DNA from: Rhizobium sp. Pop5
GTDB taxonomy: Bacteria; Pseudomonadota; Alphaproteobacteria; Rhizobiales; Rhizobiaceae
Reading direction: 5' to 3'
Assembly (NCBI RefSeq): GCF_024721175.1
Contig: NZ_CP099400.1
Span: 186,001-250,000, forward strand
DNA: 64,000 nt
Shown: piece by piece, positions 9,256 to 17,812 of the stretch
Numbering within the stretch: the stretch's first letter is position 1
How the letters are laid out: every line of letters starts with the position of its first letter
Notes under the pieces: generated by a model
Seen by the model: only the letters and a program-made list of their open reading frames with translations
Databases searched by the model: none
Told to the model about the DNA's origin: nothing
Program-made: the position numbers and the translations under genes

Positions 9256-9411
9256 TCAGCCCTGTAAAATCTTGAGGATCGCCACAGCGACGAGCAGACC
9301 TGCCATCATCACCAGGATGATGTCGGAGGCTTGGGGTCCCGGGCCATGTCCACGTCCCGGCGCACCGGGACGTGGATGACAAGCGTGGCGAAGCCTGTGA
9401 CGGAGGATCAT
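9256..9411 (-). CDS. Small putative membrane protein between kdpA and kdpB
   Basis: A 51-codon ORF in the unusually long (206-base) kdpA-kdpB gap. The ATG lies 9 bases after the kdpA stop and has a good ribosome site formed by the stop itself (TGAGGTGATGCG then ATG). The first half is basic and rich in His, Pro and Gly ([13 protein letters not shown]), and part of it is encoded by a 12-bp inverted repeat. The second half, [20 protein letters not shown], is a good single transmembrane helix. It is not KdpF, which is found upstream of kdpA. I do not recognise a family. It may be a new accessory peptide of the K+ pump or a chance ORF used to couple kdpA to kdpB. Confidence 0.5.
   Translation of the reverse strand: MILRHRLRHACHPRPGAPGRGHGPGPQASDIILVMMAGLLVAVAILKILQG
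9349..9376. repeat. Perfect 12-bp inverted repeat inside the kdpA-kdpB gap
   Basis: TCCACGTCCCGG-CGCA-CCGGGACGTGGA forms a strong hairpin with a 4-base loop. It lies within the small ORF, in mRNA between kdpA and kdpB. It could tune the relative amounts of the two subunits or protect mRNA ends, or be a remnant of an inserted palindromic repeat. Confidence 0.8.
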
Positions 9412-9420
9412 CGCATCACC

Positions 9421-11124
9421 TCAGAAGGTCTGGCCGGCGATCATGACCAGGTGCTCGACGACGGGGCCGAGTGCTAAGGCCGGGAAGAAGGTCAGGCCGC
9501 CGACGATCAGGATCGTGCCGACGAGCAAGCCGACGAAGAGCGGACCGTCCGTCGGGAAGGTGCCCGCCGAGGCCGGAACTGCCTTCTTGGCGATCAGCGA
9601 GCCGGCGATGGCAAGGGCCGGGATGATGACCAGGAAACGGCCGGCGAGCATGCCGATGCCGAGGGTCACGTTGTACCAGGGCGTGTTACCTGTCAGGCCG
9701 CCGAAAGCCGAGCCGTTGTTGGCCGCAGCCGACGTATAGGCATAGAGGATTTCGGAGAAGCCGTGCGGTCCCGCAGTGCCGATCGAGGCGACGGCGGAGG
9801 GCAGCACGGTGGCGATCGCGGTGAAGACAAGCATGGCGAGCGGCAGGCAGAGAATGGCGAGAACGGCCATCTTCATCTCCTTCGCTTCGATCTTCTTGCC
9901 GAGATATTCCGGCGTGCGGCCGACCATCAGGCCGGCGACGAAGACGGCGACGATGATGAAGAGCAGAATGCCGTAGAAGCCCGCGCCGACACCGCCGACG
10001 ATGATTTCGCCGAGCTGCATGTTGATCAGCGGAACCAGACCGCCGAGAGCGGTGAAGCTGCCATGCATGGCGTTGACAGCACCGCAGGAGGCGGCCGTCG
10101 TGATGACCGCAAAGAGCGAGGACAGCGCGACGCCGAAGCGGACTTCCTTGCCCTCCATGTTGCCGCCTGCGAGACCGAAGGCATGCATCAGCGGGTTGCC
10201 GGCGGCTTCCGCCCAATAGGTGACAATGACGCCCGCGACGAAGAGAACGCCCATCGTGGCGAGGATCGCCCAGCCCTGGCGCTGGTTGCCGACCATGCGG
10301 CCGAAGACATTGGTGAGAGCCGCGCCGATGGCAAAGATCGAGACCATCTGGATGAGGTTCGAGATCGCATCCGGGTTTTCGAACGGATGGGCGGAGTTGG
10401 CGTTGAAGAAGCCGCCGCCGTTGGTGCCGAGCATCTTAATGGCAAGCTGCGAGGCGACGGGGCCGACGGCAATCGTCTGCTGTGCGCCTTCGAGCGTCGT
10501 CGCATTGACATAGGCTCCGAGCGTCTGCGGCACGCCGAGATAGACATAGACGAGCGTCAGCACGACGCAGATCGGCAGCAGTACGTAAAAGGTCGCCCTC
10601 GTCATATCGACCCAGAAATTGCCGATGGCCTTGCCCGAAGAGCGTGCGAAGGCGCGGATAAAGGCAAGGGCGATGGCAATGCCGGTCGCGGCAGAGACGA
10701 AGTTCTGCACGGTGAAGCCGGCCATCTGAGTGAGATAGGACATCGTGCTTTCACCGCCGTAGTTCTGCCAGTTGGTGTTGCTGACAAAGCTGACGGCAGT
10801 GTTGAAAGAAAGCTCGGGCGGAACGGCCGCCATGCCGGCCGGATTATAGGGAAGGCCGGCCTGCAGGCGCTGCAACGCGTAAAGGACGATGACGCCGAGC
10901 AGGTTGAAGAGCAGCATGGCGAAGGCATACGAGGTCCAATGCTGCTCCTCCCGTTCACTGGTGCCGGCAAGTCGGTAAAGTCCCCGTTCGATCGGAACGA
11001 GGACGGGTGAGAGGAGCGTGCGCTCGCCGCTGAAGACGCGCGTCATATAGGCACCGAGCGGTTTGACGAGCACGAGGACGATCCCGCAGAAAAGCAGGAT
11101 CTGAAGCCATCCGTTGAGGGTCAT
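9421..11124 (-). CDS. kdpA: K+-transporting ATPase subunit KdpA
   Basis: A 567-residue polytopic membrane protein that forms the K+ channel-like pore of KdpFABC. The selectivity-filter region is visible, for example [20 protein letters not shown], and [20 protein letters not shown] near residue 470. The N-terminal segment [20 protein letters not shown] is typical. Length is normal (about 560). KdpF is encoded 50 bases upstream and the small ORF plus kdpB follow. Confidence 0.96.
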   Translation of the reverse strand: MTLNGWLQILLFCGIVLVLVKPLGAYMTRVFSGERTLLSPVLVPIERGLYRLAGTSEREEQHWTSYAFAMLLFNLLGVIVLYALQRLQAGLPYNPAGMAAVPPELSFNTAVSFVSNTNWQNYGGESTMSYLTQMAGFTVQNFVSAATGIAIALAFIRAFARSSGKAIGNFWVDMTRATFYVLLPICVVLTLVYVYLGVPQTLGAYVNATTLEGAQQTIAVGPVASQLAIKMLGTNGGGFFNANSAHPFENPDAISNLIQMVSIFAIGAALTNVFGRMVGNQRQGWAILATMGVLFVAGVIVTYWAEAAGNPLMHAFGLAGGNMEGKEVRFGVALSSLFAVITTAASCGAVNAMHGSFTALGGLVPLINMQLGEIIVGGVGAGFYGILLFIIVAVFVAGLMVGRTPEYLGKKIEAKEMKMAVLAILCLPLAMLVFTAIATVLPSAVASIGTAGPHGFSEILYAYTSAAANNGSAFGGLTGNTPWYNVTLGIGMLAGRFLVIIPALAIAGSLIAKKAVPASAGTFPTDGPLFVGLLVGTILIVGGLTFFPALALGPVVEHLVMIAGQTF

Positions 11125-11174
11125 GGAGTTAAACTTTCAATACCCGACTGTTTCCCGGTCGCGCATGCGCGACC

Positions 11175-11264
11175 TCAGAAGCGTTCCGGGCGAAGGAGAG
11201 CGTAGGTGAGGTAAACGGTGAGAAACACGGTCACTCCACCGCTCAAGACATAGTCGAAGGTCAT
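11175..11264 (-). CDS. kdpF: KdpF, small subunit of the K+-transporting ATPase
   Basis: A 29-codon ORF reading MTFDYVLSGGVTVFLTVYLT then YALLRPERF. It is one transmembrane helix ending in the ERF motif that closes KdpF in many bacteria (LLxPERF). A ribosome site (AAGGGAA) precedes the ATG. It lies in the canonical place just before kdpA. KdpF binds KdpA and stabilises the complex. Too short for usual gene finders. Confidence 0.88.
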   Translation of the reverse strand: MTFDYVLSGGVTVFLTVYLTYALLRPERF

Positions 11265-11277
11265 TGTCGGTGTTCCC

Positions 11278-11361
11278 TTAGAGCCTGTCGCAGGCACTGA
11301 CGTAGGCAAAGCACAGCGCGAAGAATAAGATCGCCGTGCCGAGTAGAATGATATCCATCAT
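11278..11361 (-). CDS. Single-helix microprotein upstream of kdpF
   Basis: A 27-codon ORF: MMDIILLGTAILFFALCFAY then VSACDRL. One transmembrane helix is followed by a short polar tail ACDRL. Three in-frame ATGs exist (11367, 11361, 11358); the AGGAG at about 8 bases favours 11361. The stop is 13 bases before the kdpF start. I have the impression that very similar tiny ORFs ending in Y-x3-CDRL or CERL occur before kdpF in other bacteria, but I cannot check this here. It is the first gene of the kdp transcript. No function is known to me; a regulatory or stabilising peptide of the pump is an inference from position. Confidence 0.65.
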   Translation of the reverse strand: MMDIILLGTAILFFALCFAYVSACDRL

Positions 11362-11527
11362 GATCATGACTCCTGTTGTTCTTCTTGGAGTCAGACAAGA
11401 CAAAGGGCGCCGTCCTGAAGGAGGTCGCCTTTCATGCTTTCTGGCGTGGAGATGATCTTTTCGATCTCTCGGACATCAATATGGAGCCGGAGGGCATAAA
11501 GGTTCGAGACGGGCCGACAGCCATCAA

Positions 11528-11544
11528 TATAAAAATCTTATAAA
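11528..11544 (-). promoter_or_regulatory. Candidate KdpE binding site / kdp promoter region
   Basis: Two TATAAA hexamers on the plus strand (11528-11533 and 11539-11544; TTTATA on the coding strand) are spaced 11 bp start to start, about one helical turn. This matches the direct-repeat layout that OmpR-family regulators bind and resembles the T/A-rich KdpE site of E. coli. It lies about 170 bases upstream of the first kdp ORF, in the AT-richest part of the gap. No promoter boxes are certain. Confidence 0.4.
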
Positions 11545-11571
11545 TGCTTTTATCGGCCCGAAGCGGTGGCT

Positions 11572-11934
11572 CTACGGATCGACTCGGAACTGATATCGGC
11601 CTTCGGCGCTGCGGCCGTCCATCGAGAGGACGCGCCAGTCGAGAGTATAGAGGCCCGGTGCCATCGAGGGATCGAGCGGGATCTTGAATATGGAGCCTTC
11701 GGGGCCGGAGAGAAAGGGCCTGCCTGTCGGAAGCGCCGTGCCCTTCGCATCCAGCAGGACAGCCGTCGAGCGGGCAAGATCGACAGGGCCGGTGAATGTG
11801 AGTTCGAGATTGACCGGCACCAGCCCTTCTTCCTGCTGCTGCGGCGGAAGCGATGCCTCCTCGATCGCGGCAGACGCTCCGGTTGCGGCAAGGAGAAGGG
11901 ATGCGAACAGGCAAAATGACGCGATCGACTTCAT
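11572..11934 (-). CDS. CopC-like periplasmic protein lacking the usual copper ligands
   Basis: A 120-residue secreted protein with a signal peptide MKSIASFCLFASLLLAATGA-SAA. The start used has a ribosome site GGAAG. The mature part is a short Ig-like CopC domain: LELTFTGPVDLARSTAVLLD, PLDPSMAPGLYTLDWRVLS and the closing SMDGRSAEGRYQFRV, equivalent to the CopC signature S-x-DGH-x3-G-x3-F-x-V. The N-terminal His of mature CopC is absent, and the His of DGH is Arg here. Copper binding of the classical type is therefore doubtful. It lies alone upstream of kdp on the same strand, with no CopD nearby. Confidence 0.7.
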   Translation of the reverse strand: MKSIASFCLFASLLLAATGASAAIEEASLPPQQQEEGLVPVNLELTFTGPVDLARSTAVLLDAKGTALPTGRPFLSGPEGSIFKIPLDPSMAPGLYTLDWRVLSMDGRSAEGRYQFRVDP

Positions 11935-12012
11935 GATGGTCTTCCTTCTCTTGCCGATCCGCGCGGTGCCGGGAGCCGTCATGTCCCCGCGACGCCATGC
12001 CGGCGCCTGCTA

Positions 12013-12216
12013 TTAACGCTGTATGGGACGATTTCGATCCATTGGCTTGACAATAACGCGCACCGGCTTCGGCGAGCGGTCTTCTTCGAACGCGGCGATA
12101 CAATTGTCCACGAGCCGGCGCCAGAGATCCCGGAATTGCTTTGGTATCGTCGCGCCGCGAGAGATATTCCTGACGATATTATCGTTATCGTGGTTCATAT
12201 CTTTATCTTTCTTCAT
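12013..12216 (-). CDS. Small hypothetical protein
   Basis: An ORF of 67 codons from the ATG at 12216 (MKKDKDMNHDNDNIVRNISR). Longer (12270) and shorter (12198) in-frame ATGs exist, and none has a clear ribosome site. The middle, IPKQFRDLWRRLVDNCIAAF, could be an amphipathic helix and the end (VRVIVKPMDRNRPIQR) is basic. A TATATT box lies just upstream of the start. I do not recognise a family. The coding claim is moderate; it could be a chance ORF before the CopC-like gene. Confidence 0.4.
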   Translation of the reverse strand: MKKDKDMNHDNDNIVRNISRGATIPKQFRDLWRRLVDNCIAAFEEDRSPKPVRVIVKPMDRNRPIQR

Positions 12217-12436
12217 TGATGGCGATCTAGACTTGAGAATATACTCCCCGATAGCCTCGGCTGGAATCATCCAGAGGTCTTGGGACGGGAATCTTTCGGG
12301 TTATGGAAAATGGGCATTTCATCGCATGATGAGCAAAAGCTTGATTGGTGCGATTGAATTGCTGCCCCTTACGGTCTTATAGTCCCGTCAACGGCGCTCC
12401 ATGAATCGCGGGAGGCCATAGGGAAGGAAACCGATC

Positions 12437-13480
12437 ATGACCAAAGTCCGTGCGCTGGTGCTGGAGCGCCAGCATGAGCTCGCGCTTCGCGATATCGATC
12501 TGCCTCTGGAAACGGGACCGGGGCAGGTGAAGATCAAGATTCATACAGTCGGCGTCTGCGGTTCGGACGTGCATTATTATACCCACGGCAAGATCGGTCC
12601 CTTCGTCGTCAATGCGCCGATGGTGCTCGGCCACGAGGCGGCGGGCACGGTGGTCGAGGTCGGACCTGATGTCGCGCATCTGAAAGTTGGCGACCGCGTC
12701 TGCATGGAACCGGGAATTCCCGATCCGAATTCGAAGGCAAGCCGCCTCGGCCTGTACAATATCGATCCCGATGTCACCTTCTGGGCAACGCCGCCGATCC
12801 ATGGCGTACTGACGCCTGAGGTCGTGCACCCTGCCAACTATACCTTCAAGCTGCCCGACAATGTCAGTTTCGCCGAAGGCGCCATGGTCGAACCTTTCGC
12901 GGTCGGCATGCAGGCGGCTCACAAGGCGAAGATCGCGCCTGGCGATACCGCTGTCGTTCTCGGCGCCGGGCCGATCGGCACGATGGTGGCGATCGCCGCC
13001 CTTGCCGGCGGCTGCGCCCGCGCCATCGTCGCCGATCTCGCCCAGCCGAAGCTCGATATATCAGCGCAATATCAGGGCGTGATCCCCGTCAACATTCGCG
13101 AGAAGAACCTGATCGAGGAAGTCGGTCGGCTGACCGAAGGCTGGGGCGCCGATGTCGTCTTCGAATGCTCCGGTTCGCCGAAGGCCTGGGAAACGATCAT
13201 GGCGCTGCCGCGCCCGGGCGGAGTCATCGTCGCCGTCGGTTTGCCGGTCAATCCGATCGGCTTCGACGTCTCAACGGCGTCCACCAAGGAAATCCGCATC
13301 GAGACGGTATTCCGCTATGCGCATCAGTATGAACGTTCGATCGCGCTCCTGGCATCGGGTCGTGTCGATCTCAAGCCGCTGATATCAGGAACGTTCAAAT
13401 TCGAGGATTCGATCAAGGCGTTCGATCGCGCCGTCGAGGCGCGGCCGAGTGACGTGAAGCTGCAGATCGTGATGGAATAG
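12437..13480 (+). CDS. Zinc-dependent polyol dehydrogenase (xylitol/sorbitol dehydrogenase type)
   Basis: A 347-residue medium-chain dehydrogenase. The catalytic zinc ligands are visible in [13 protein letters not shown] (Cys) and LGHEAAG (His, Glu). The Rossmann motif is [20 protein letters not shown]. The segment [20 protein letters not shown] is characteristic of sorbitol/xylitol dehydrogenases, and the structural-zinc cysteines are missing as in that group. It should oxidise a sugar alcohol (xylitol, sorbitol) to the ketose with NAD+. It is a single gene with a ribosome site GGAAGGAAACCG; the stop is 11 bases before the convergent DedA gene. The exact substrate is not decidable. Confidence 0.85.
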   Translation: MTKVRALVLERQHELALRDIDLPLETGPGQVKIKIHTVGVCGSDVHYYTHGKIGPFVVNAPMVLGHEAAGTVVEVGPDVAHLKVGDRVCMEPGIPDPNSKASRLGLYNIDPDVTFWATPPIHGVLTPEVVHPANYTFKLPDNVSFAEGAMVEPFAVGMQAAHKAKIAPGDTAVVLGAGPIGTMVAIAALAGGCARAIVADLAQPKLDISAQYQGVIPVNIREKNLIEEVGRLTEGWGADVVFECSGSPKAWETIMALPRPGGVIVAVGLPVNPIGFDVSTASTKEIRIETVFRYAHQYERSIALLASGRVDLKPLISGTFKFEDSIKAFDRAVEARPSDVKLQIVME

Positions 13481-13491
13481 GGCGGCGCTCT

Positions 13492-14061
13492 TTATGAGTG
13501 GCTGGCGGTCGCTTTCATCCTGCGAAAGACAAGGACCGCGGCTGCGACGACAGCCGCGGCTGCGACCGCGATCAGCAGATGGCGGTGAAGGGGAAGGTGG
13601 CCCAACGTCTGCTGAATGCCGTGCCCGAAGAGGTAACCGAGCGCGGTGAATAGCTGCCCCCAGACCAGCGCGGCTGCGGCGTTCAGGACGACGAATTTTC
13701 CGGTTGAGATTCGGGTCGTTCCGATGACGATCGGGCTGATCGTCCGCAGTCCCACCAGAAAACGAAACGCAAGGATGAAACCGGTCTGATATTTTTCCAG
13801 AAGCCCGGTTGCACGGGCGAGCGCCGGTTTTTCCATCAGCCGGCGAACGACCCTCCATTGTGCGGCGTAACGGCCGGCGAGGAACCATAGCTGGTCGCCG
13901 GCGAAGGACCCAGCGGTCGCCGCTAGCGATGCCGACCAATAGGGGAGCAGCCCGCGATGGGAAATCACGCCGCCCAGGAAGGCGGCCGTTTCGCCTTCGA
14001 AGGCAGCCCCCAGAAATATCGCCAGCAGACCGTAATTTTCGATCAGCGCTTCGATGGACAT
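13492..14061 (-). CDS. DedA-family membrane protein
   Basis: A 189-residue polytopic inner-membrane protein of the DedA/SNARE-associated family. Family segments: ENYGLLAIFLGAAFEGETAA, the glycine-rich GSFAGDQLWFLAGRYA, and the reentrant FRFLVGLRTISPIVIGTTRI with the conserved Arg pair. DedA proteins act in lipid-carrier flipping and membrane homeostasis. The C-terminus carries a last helix and a basic tail. It is not obviously in an operon with its neighbours. Confidence 0.88.
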   Translation of the reverse strand: MSIEALIENYGLLAIFLGAAFEGETAAFLGGVISHRGLLPYWSASLAATAGSFAGDQLWFLAGRYAAQWRVVRRLMEKPALARATGLLEKYQTGFILAFRFLVGLRTISPIVIGTTRISTGKFVVLNAAAALVWGQLFTALGYLFGHGIQQTLGHLPLHRHLLIAVAAAAVVAAAVLVFRRMKATASHS

Positions 14062-14091
14062 GTCAGCCCGCCTCCAAGCCTTCCCGAAACG

Positions 14092-15467
14092 TCAGGCCGC
14101 GGGCGGAACAGGCTTCAAATCCCCAAGCAGCGTCGGGATCAGTTCCGATACCGTCGGGTGGATCGGCACCGACCATTTCAGCGCGGGATAGGTCGTTCCT
14201 GCATTCATGGCGTCGATGATACCGTGGATCACCTCATCGCCCTCGATGCCCAGGATCGCCGCGCCGAGAATTTCCTTGGTCTCGGCGTCGGCGATCACCT
14301 TCATGAAGCCCTTGGTTTCGCCGCGTTCGTTGGCGCGGCCGACGCGGCTCATCGGCCGGGTCGAGACCATGATCCTGCGCCCTGAGGCGCGCGCCTGCTT
14401 TTCCGTCATGCCGACCCGGCCGAGAGGCGGGTCGATATAGAGAGCATATGCCAGGATGCGGCTCGAAAGCTTGCGGTCGTCGCCGTCGAGCAGGTTGGCG
14501 GCAGCGATTTCGAAGTCGTTGTAAGAGGTATGCGTGAAGGCGCCGTGGCCGTTGCAGTCGCCGAGCGCATAGATGCCCTCGACATTGGTCGCGAGCCGAT
14601 CGTCGACCTTGATGTAGCCGCGTTCATCGGTGGTAACACCGGCGGCGTCGAGGCCGAGATCGTCGGTGTTCGGCTTGCGCCCGGTGGCGATCAGCACATG
14701 GCTCGCATCGATCGTCGCAGAGCCGGCGGTGACGGCCACTCCGCCGCCATTTCTCGCGAAGGCAATGTCGCCGGCATTGGTGTAAACGCCGATGCCTTCC
14801 GAACGCAGGATGTCGGCAATCGCGTCCGATATATCCTCATCCTCGCGCGATGCGACCTTCGGGCCGTGTTCGATGACGCTGACCTCGGCGCCGAAGCGGC
14901 GATACATCTGCGCGAATTCCAGTCCGATATAGCTGCCGCCGATCACGGCCAGATGCCTTGGCAGCGTGTCGAGCTGAATGATCGAGGTGCTGGTGAGATA
15001 GTCGATATCATCAACACCAGGCAGGGCGGGGATGACGGGCCGCGCGCCGACATTGAGGAAAATGCGCGGAGCGGTCAGCGTCTCGCCGTTGACGCTAATG
15101 GTCTTCGGCCCCTCGAAACGGGCATGGCCGTAGATCACGGTCATGCCGTCCATGCCGGCGAACCAGCCGATCAGGCCGTTGCGGGCGTTCATGGTCACGG
15201 CCTCGGCGCGCGCGCCCTGACCACTTTCATGTCGATGGCGATCGCGCCCGGGATATTGACGCCGTAAGCGGCGCCGTTTCTTGCGACATGGGCGGCGCGG
15301 GCGCTGGCGACCAGCGTCTTCGTCGGCATGCAGCCCGCATTGACGCAGGTGCCGCCGAGGAATTTGCGCTCAATGAGCGCCACTTTCATGCCCTTCTCGA
15401 CCATGCGGGCGGCGAGGAACGGTCCGGATTGACCGGCTCCGATGACGATGGCGTCGAAGCTTTTCAT
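14092..15467 (-). pseudogene. FAD-dependent pyridine nucleotide-disulfide oxidoreductase, split by a frameshift
   Basis: Two ORFs together make one class-I flavin disulfide reductase (mercuric reductase / dihydrolipoamide dehydrogenase-like). The first (15467-15195) holds the FAD site VIGAGQSGPFLAARMVEKG and the redox disulfide GGTCVNAGCMPTKTLVASAR. The second (15198-14092) holds the NAD site VIGGSYIGLEFAQMYRRFGA, GDCNGHGAFTH and the dimerisation domain, ending with the His-Pro of VPIHPTVSELIPT. The break lies in GGGCGCGCGCGCC (about 15208-15220): removing one CG unit would join the frames as RARAEAVTMNARNG. The halves overlap as GTGA, so coupled translation of two pieces is conceivable. It could also be a sequencing error. 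It overlaps the upstream DUF4126 gene by four bases. Confidence 0.85.
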
Positions 15468-15925
15468 GCGACAGCCCCCACGATCAACACCGCGCCGATG
15501 ACGGCGACGGCATCTTCGATGAGAGCGGCCGGCAGATCCTTACCGAAGGAGGCGGCAAGCTTGCCGCGGACAGCCGCACCGCCATATGTCCCGATGACCG
15601 CGCCGATCACACCGGCGATCAGCCCGCCGAAGAGCAGACCGCTGGCTGCCCCGATCGTTGCGCCCGAGAGCGCCCCTGAGACGATGCGGGCGCCGAACTG
15701 CATCGGCACTTTTCGCGACGGCGTGGACGGCAGCTGGTCGGCGATCAGTTCGACGACCGCGAGGACCGTGAAGATCCAGGGCGTCCAACGGTAACCCATG
15801 AAGGCAAGCGGCGTCTGCGAGACGTCGAACCAGCCAAGCGCCGCGCCCCAGGCGACGGCGGCCGGCGCGGTCATGGTGCGAAGGCCCGAGATGACACCGA
15901 TCAGCAATCCAAGAAGCAGAAACAT
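15464..15925 (-). CDS. DUF4126-family membrane protein
   Basis: A 153-residue protein with about four hydrophobic segments, starting MFLLLGLLIGVISGLRTMTA. The motifs SGLRTMTAPA and VVELIADQLPSTPSRK are typical of DUF4126 proteins. Glycine-rich helices (SGALSGATIGAASGLLFGGL) fill the middle. The function of the family is unknown. Its stop overlaps the start of the split reductase gene (ATGA), so the two are co-transcribed, a pairing that suggests a shared redox or membrane role. Confidence 0.8.
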   Translation of the reverse strand: MFLLLGLLIGVISGLRTMTAPAAVAWGAALGWFDVSQTPLAFMGYRWTPWIFTVLAVVELIADQLPSTPSRKVPMQFGARIVSGALSGATIGAASGLLFGGLIAGVIGAVIGTYGGAAVRGKLAASFGKDLPAALIEDAVAVIGAVLIVGAVA

Positions 15926-16012
15926 GCGATCCCCTCTTTGCCGGCTTTGGGGCCGTCGTTAAGGAAGGTTGCACATTGTCAGGCGCGTGGCAATTCGCCG
16001 ATACGCACCGGC

Positions 16013-16113
16013 CTAAAGCGCGTCGCGATCTTTCAGATTCGCTCCTCGCGCTTTAGGTCTTTGTTTTACGCATGTCTTGTCGCAAAACCGCTGCACACTT
16101 TTGGGCGACATGC
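16013..16113. repeat. Rhizobial palindromic intergenic repeat
   Basis: Two adjoining palindromes. CTAAAGCGCG (16013-16022) pairs perfectly with CGCGCTTTAG (16047-16056). GCATGTC (16070-16076) pairs with GACATGC (16107-16113) around the core AAAACCGCTGCACACTTTT (16084-16102). Elements of this kind are abundant between rhizobial genes. A relative with the same core lies at 55738-55810. It ends just before the stop of the glutaryl-CoA dehydrogenase gene. Confidence 0.8.
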
Positions 16114-16114
16114 A

Positions 16115-17302
16115 TTAGTTCGCAAACGCGGCGATGCCGGTGATGGCGCGGCCGACGATCAGCGCGTGGATGTCATGCGTGCCCTCATAGGTGTTGACCA
16201 CTTCGAGGTTGACGAGATGACGGGCGATGCCGAATTCGTCGGAGATGCCGTTGCCGCCGAGCATGTCGCGGGCCGCACGCGCGATGTCAAGCGCCTTGCC
16301 GCAGCTGTTGCGCTTGAGGATCGAGGTCAGTTCCACCGGCGGATGGCCCTCCTCCTTCATGCGGCCGAGCCGCAGGCAGCCCTGCAGGCCGAGCGAAATT
16401 TCCGCCGCCATGTCGGCGAGCTTCTTCTGAATCAGCTGGTTGGCGGCAAGCGGGCGACCGAACTGCTTGCGCTCGAGCGTATATTGCCGCGCCCGGGCAT
16501 AACAATCCTCGGCCGCGCCGAGCGCGCCCCAGGCAATGCCGAAGCGGGCCGAGTTGAGGCAGGTGAATGGACCTTTAAGGCCGGTAACGCCGGGCAGAAG
16601 GTTTTCCTCGGGCACGAAGACCCCGTCCATCACCACTTCGCCTGTTATCGAGGCGCGCAATCCCACCTTGCCGTGGATCGCGGGAGCCGATAGCCCTTTC
16701 CAGCCCTTTTCGAGGATGAAGCCGCGGATGAGCCCGTCCTCGGTCTTTGCCCAGACGACGAAGACATCGGCGATCGGCGCGTTGGAGATCCAGGTCTTGG
16801 AGCCGGTGAGGCTGTAGCCGCCATCGACCTTTTTGGCGCGTGTCGCCATCGAGCCGGGATCGGAGCCGTGATCGGGCTCGGTCAGGCCAAAACAACCGAT
16901 CCATTCGCCGCTCGCAAGCTTCGGCAGATATTTCAGTTTCTGCGCCTCGGAGCCGAAGGTTTCGATCGGCAGCATGACGAGCGAGGACTGGACGCTCATC
17001 ATCGAGCGATAGCCGCTGTCGACCCGTTCGACTTCGCGAGCGATCAGGCCGTAGGCGACGTAGCCGAGCCCTGAACCGCCGTAGTCGGCGGAGATCGTCG
17101 GGCCGAGCAGCCCGAGTTCGCCCATTTCGCGGAAAATCTCAGGATCGGTCTTTTCCTTGCGGAAGGCCTCAAGAACGCGGGGAGCGAGCTTCTCTTGCGC
17201 ATAGGCGTGGGCGGTCTCCTGCACCATGCGCTCTTCACCGGTCAGCTGCTCCACCAGCCGGAAGGGATCGGTCCAGTCGAAAAGCTCGCGTGTGCGCTGC
17301 AT
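16115..17302 (-). CDS. gcdH: Glutaryl-CoA dehydrogenase
   Basis: A 395-residue acyl-CoA dehydrogenase. The opening [20 protein letters not shown] and the central [17 protein letters not shown] mark the glutaryl-CoA branch. The catalytic Glu is in [20 protein letters not shown], and [20 protein letters not shown] is also diagnostic. It oxidises and decarboxylates glutaryl-CoA to crotonyl-CoA in lysine, hydroxylysine and tryptophan breakdown, passing electrons to ETF. It is a single gene. Divergent to it lies a small cupin gene. Confidence 0.93.
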   Translation of the reverse strand: MQRTRELFDWTDPFRLVEQLTGEERMVQETAHAYAQEKLAPRVLEAFRKEKTDPEIFREMGELGLLGPTISADYGGSGLGYVAYGLIAREVERVDSGYRSMMSVQSSLVMLPIETFGSEAQKLKYLPKLASGEWIGCFGLTEPDHGSDPGSMATRAKKVDGGYSLTGSKTWISNAPIADVFVVWAKTEDGLIRGFILEKGWKGLSAPAIHGKVGLRASITGEVVMDGVFVPEENLLPGVTGLKGPFTCLNSARFGIAWGALGAAEDCYARARQYTLERKQFGRPLAANQLIQKKLADMAAEISLGLQGCLRLGRMKEEGHPPVELTSILKRNSCGKALDIARAARDMLGGNGISDEFGIARHLVNLEVVNTYEGTHDIHALIVGRAITGIAAFAN

Positions 17303-17473
17303 GGGGGTCTCCTCGCCTCAAGTTCAGGCTTTCCTCGTCAAGGTCGCCATAGACCCGCCAGCCGACCGCGTCAACCGAGGGCGATCCGGCGAAAAGACGA
17401 GACGCGCCATCTTTTCAAAAGCGGCGGCATGATCCACCTTGCCCACGTTCGATTCTGGAAAGAGGAGGCGGAA

Positions 17474-17812
17474 ATGTCGTCAAGCGATCTGTTCGTATCG
17501 GGTGAAGGCGCTGAGTGGGTCAATCCCGAGCCCGGTGTGGTCAGGCGCATCATGACCTATCTGCCCGAAATGATGATGGTGGAAGTGGCTTTCGAAAGCG
17601 GCGCCGTCGGCGCTGCCCATTCGCATCCGCACATTCAGGCAAGTTATGTCGCCGAGGGCAGCTTCGAGGTGACGATCGACGGCCGGACCGAGGTGCTCAA
17701 GCAGGGCGGCAGTTTCATCGTGCCGCCCAATCTCATCCACGGCGTCAAGGCTCTGGAAAAGGGCCGGCTGATCGATACTTTCACCCCACACCGGGCCGAA
17801 TTCCTGAAATAG
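17474..17812 (+). CDS. Small cupin-domain protein
   Basis: A 112-residue single-domain cupin. The start MSSSDLFVSGEGAEWVNPEP has a very good ribosome site (AGAGGAGGCGGAA); a longer frame upstream is not used. Cupin motif 1 is G-x5-HSHPHIQASYVAEG and motif 2 is GGSFIVPPNLIHGVKAL, giving three His and a possible metal site. Such proteins are often annotated as pectin-degradation KdgF-like cupins, and KdgF handles unsaturated uronates, but no pectin genes are near. Its stop abuts the stop of the convergent LysR gene. Confidence 0.8.
   Translation: MSSSDLFVSGEGAEWVNPEPGVVRRIMTYLPEMMMVEVAFESGAVGAAHSHPHIQASYVAEGSFEVTIDGRTEVLKQGGSFIVPPNLIHGVKALEKGRLIDTFTPHRAEFLK

Noticed and set aside
7682..9379. 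565-codon frame opposite kdpB
   Set aside because: Antisense shadow of a gene with all P-type ATPase motifs; its protein sequence has no recognisable domain.
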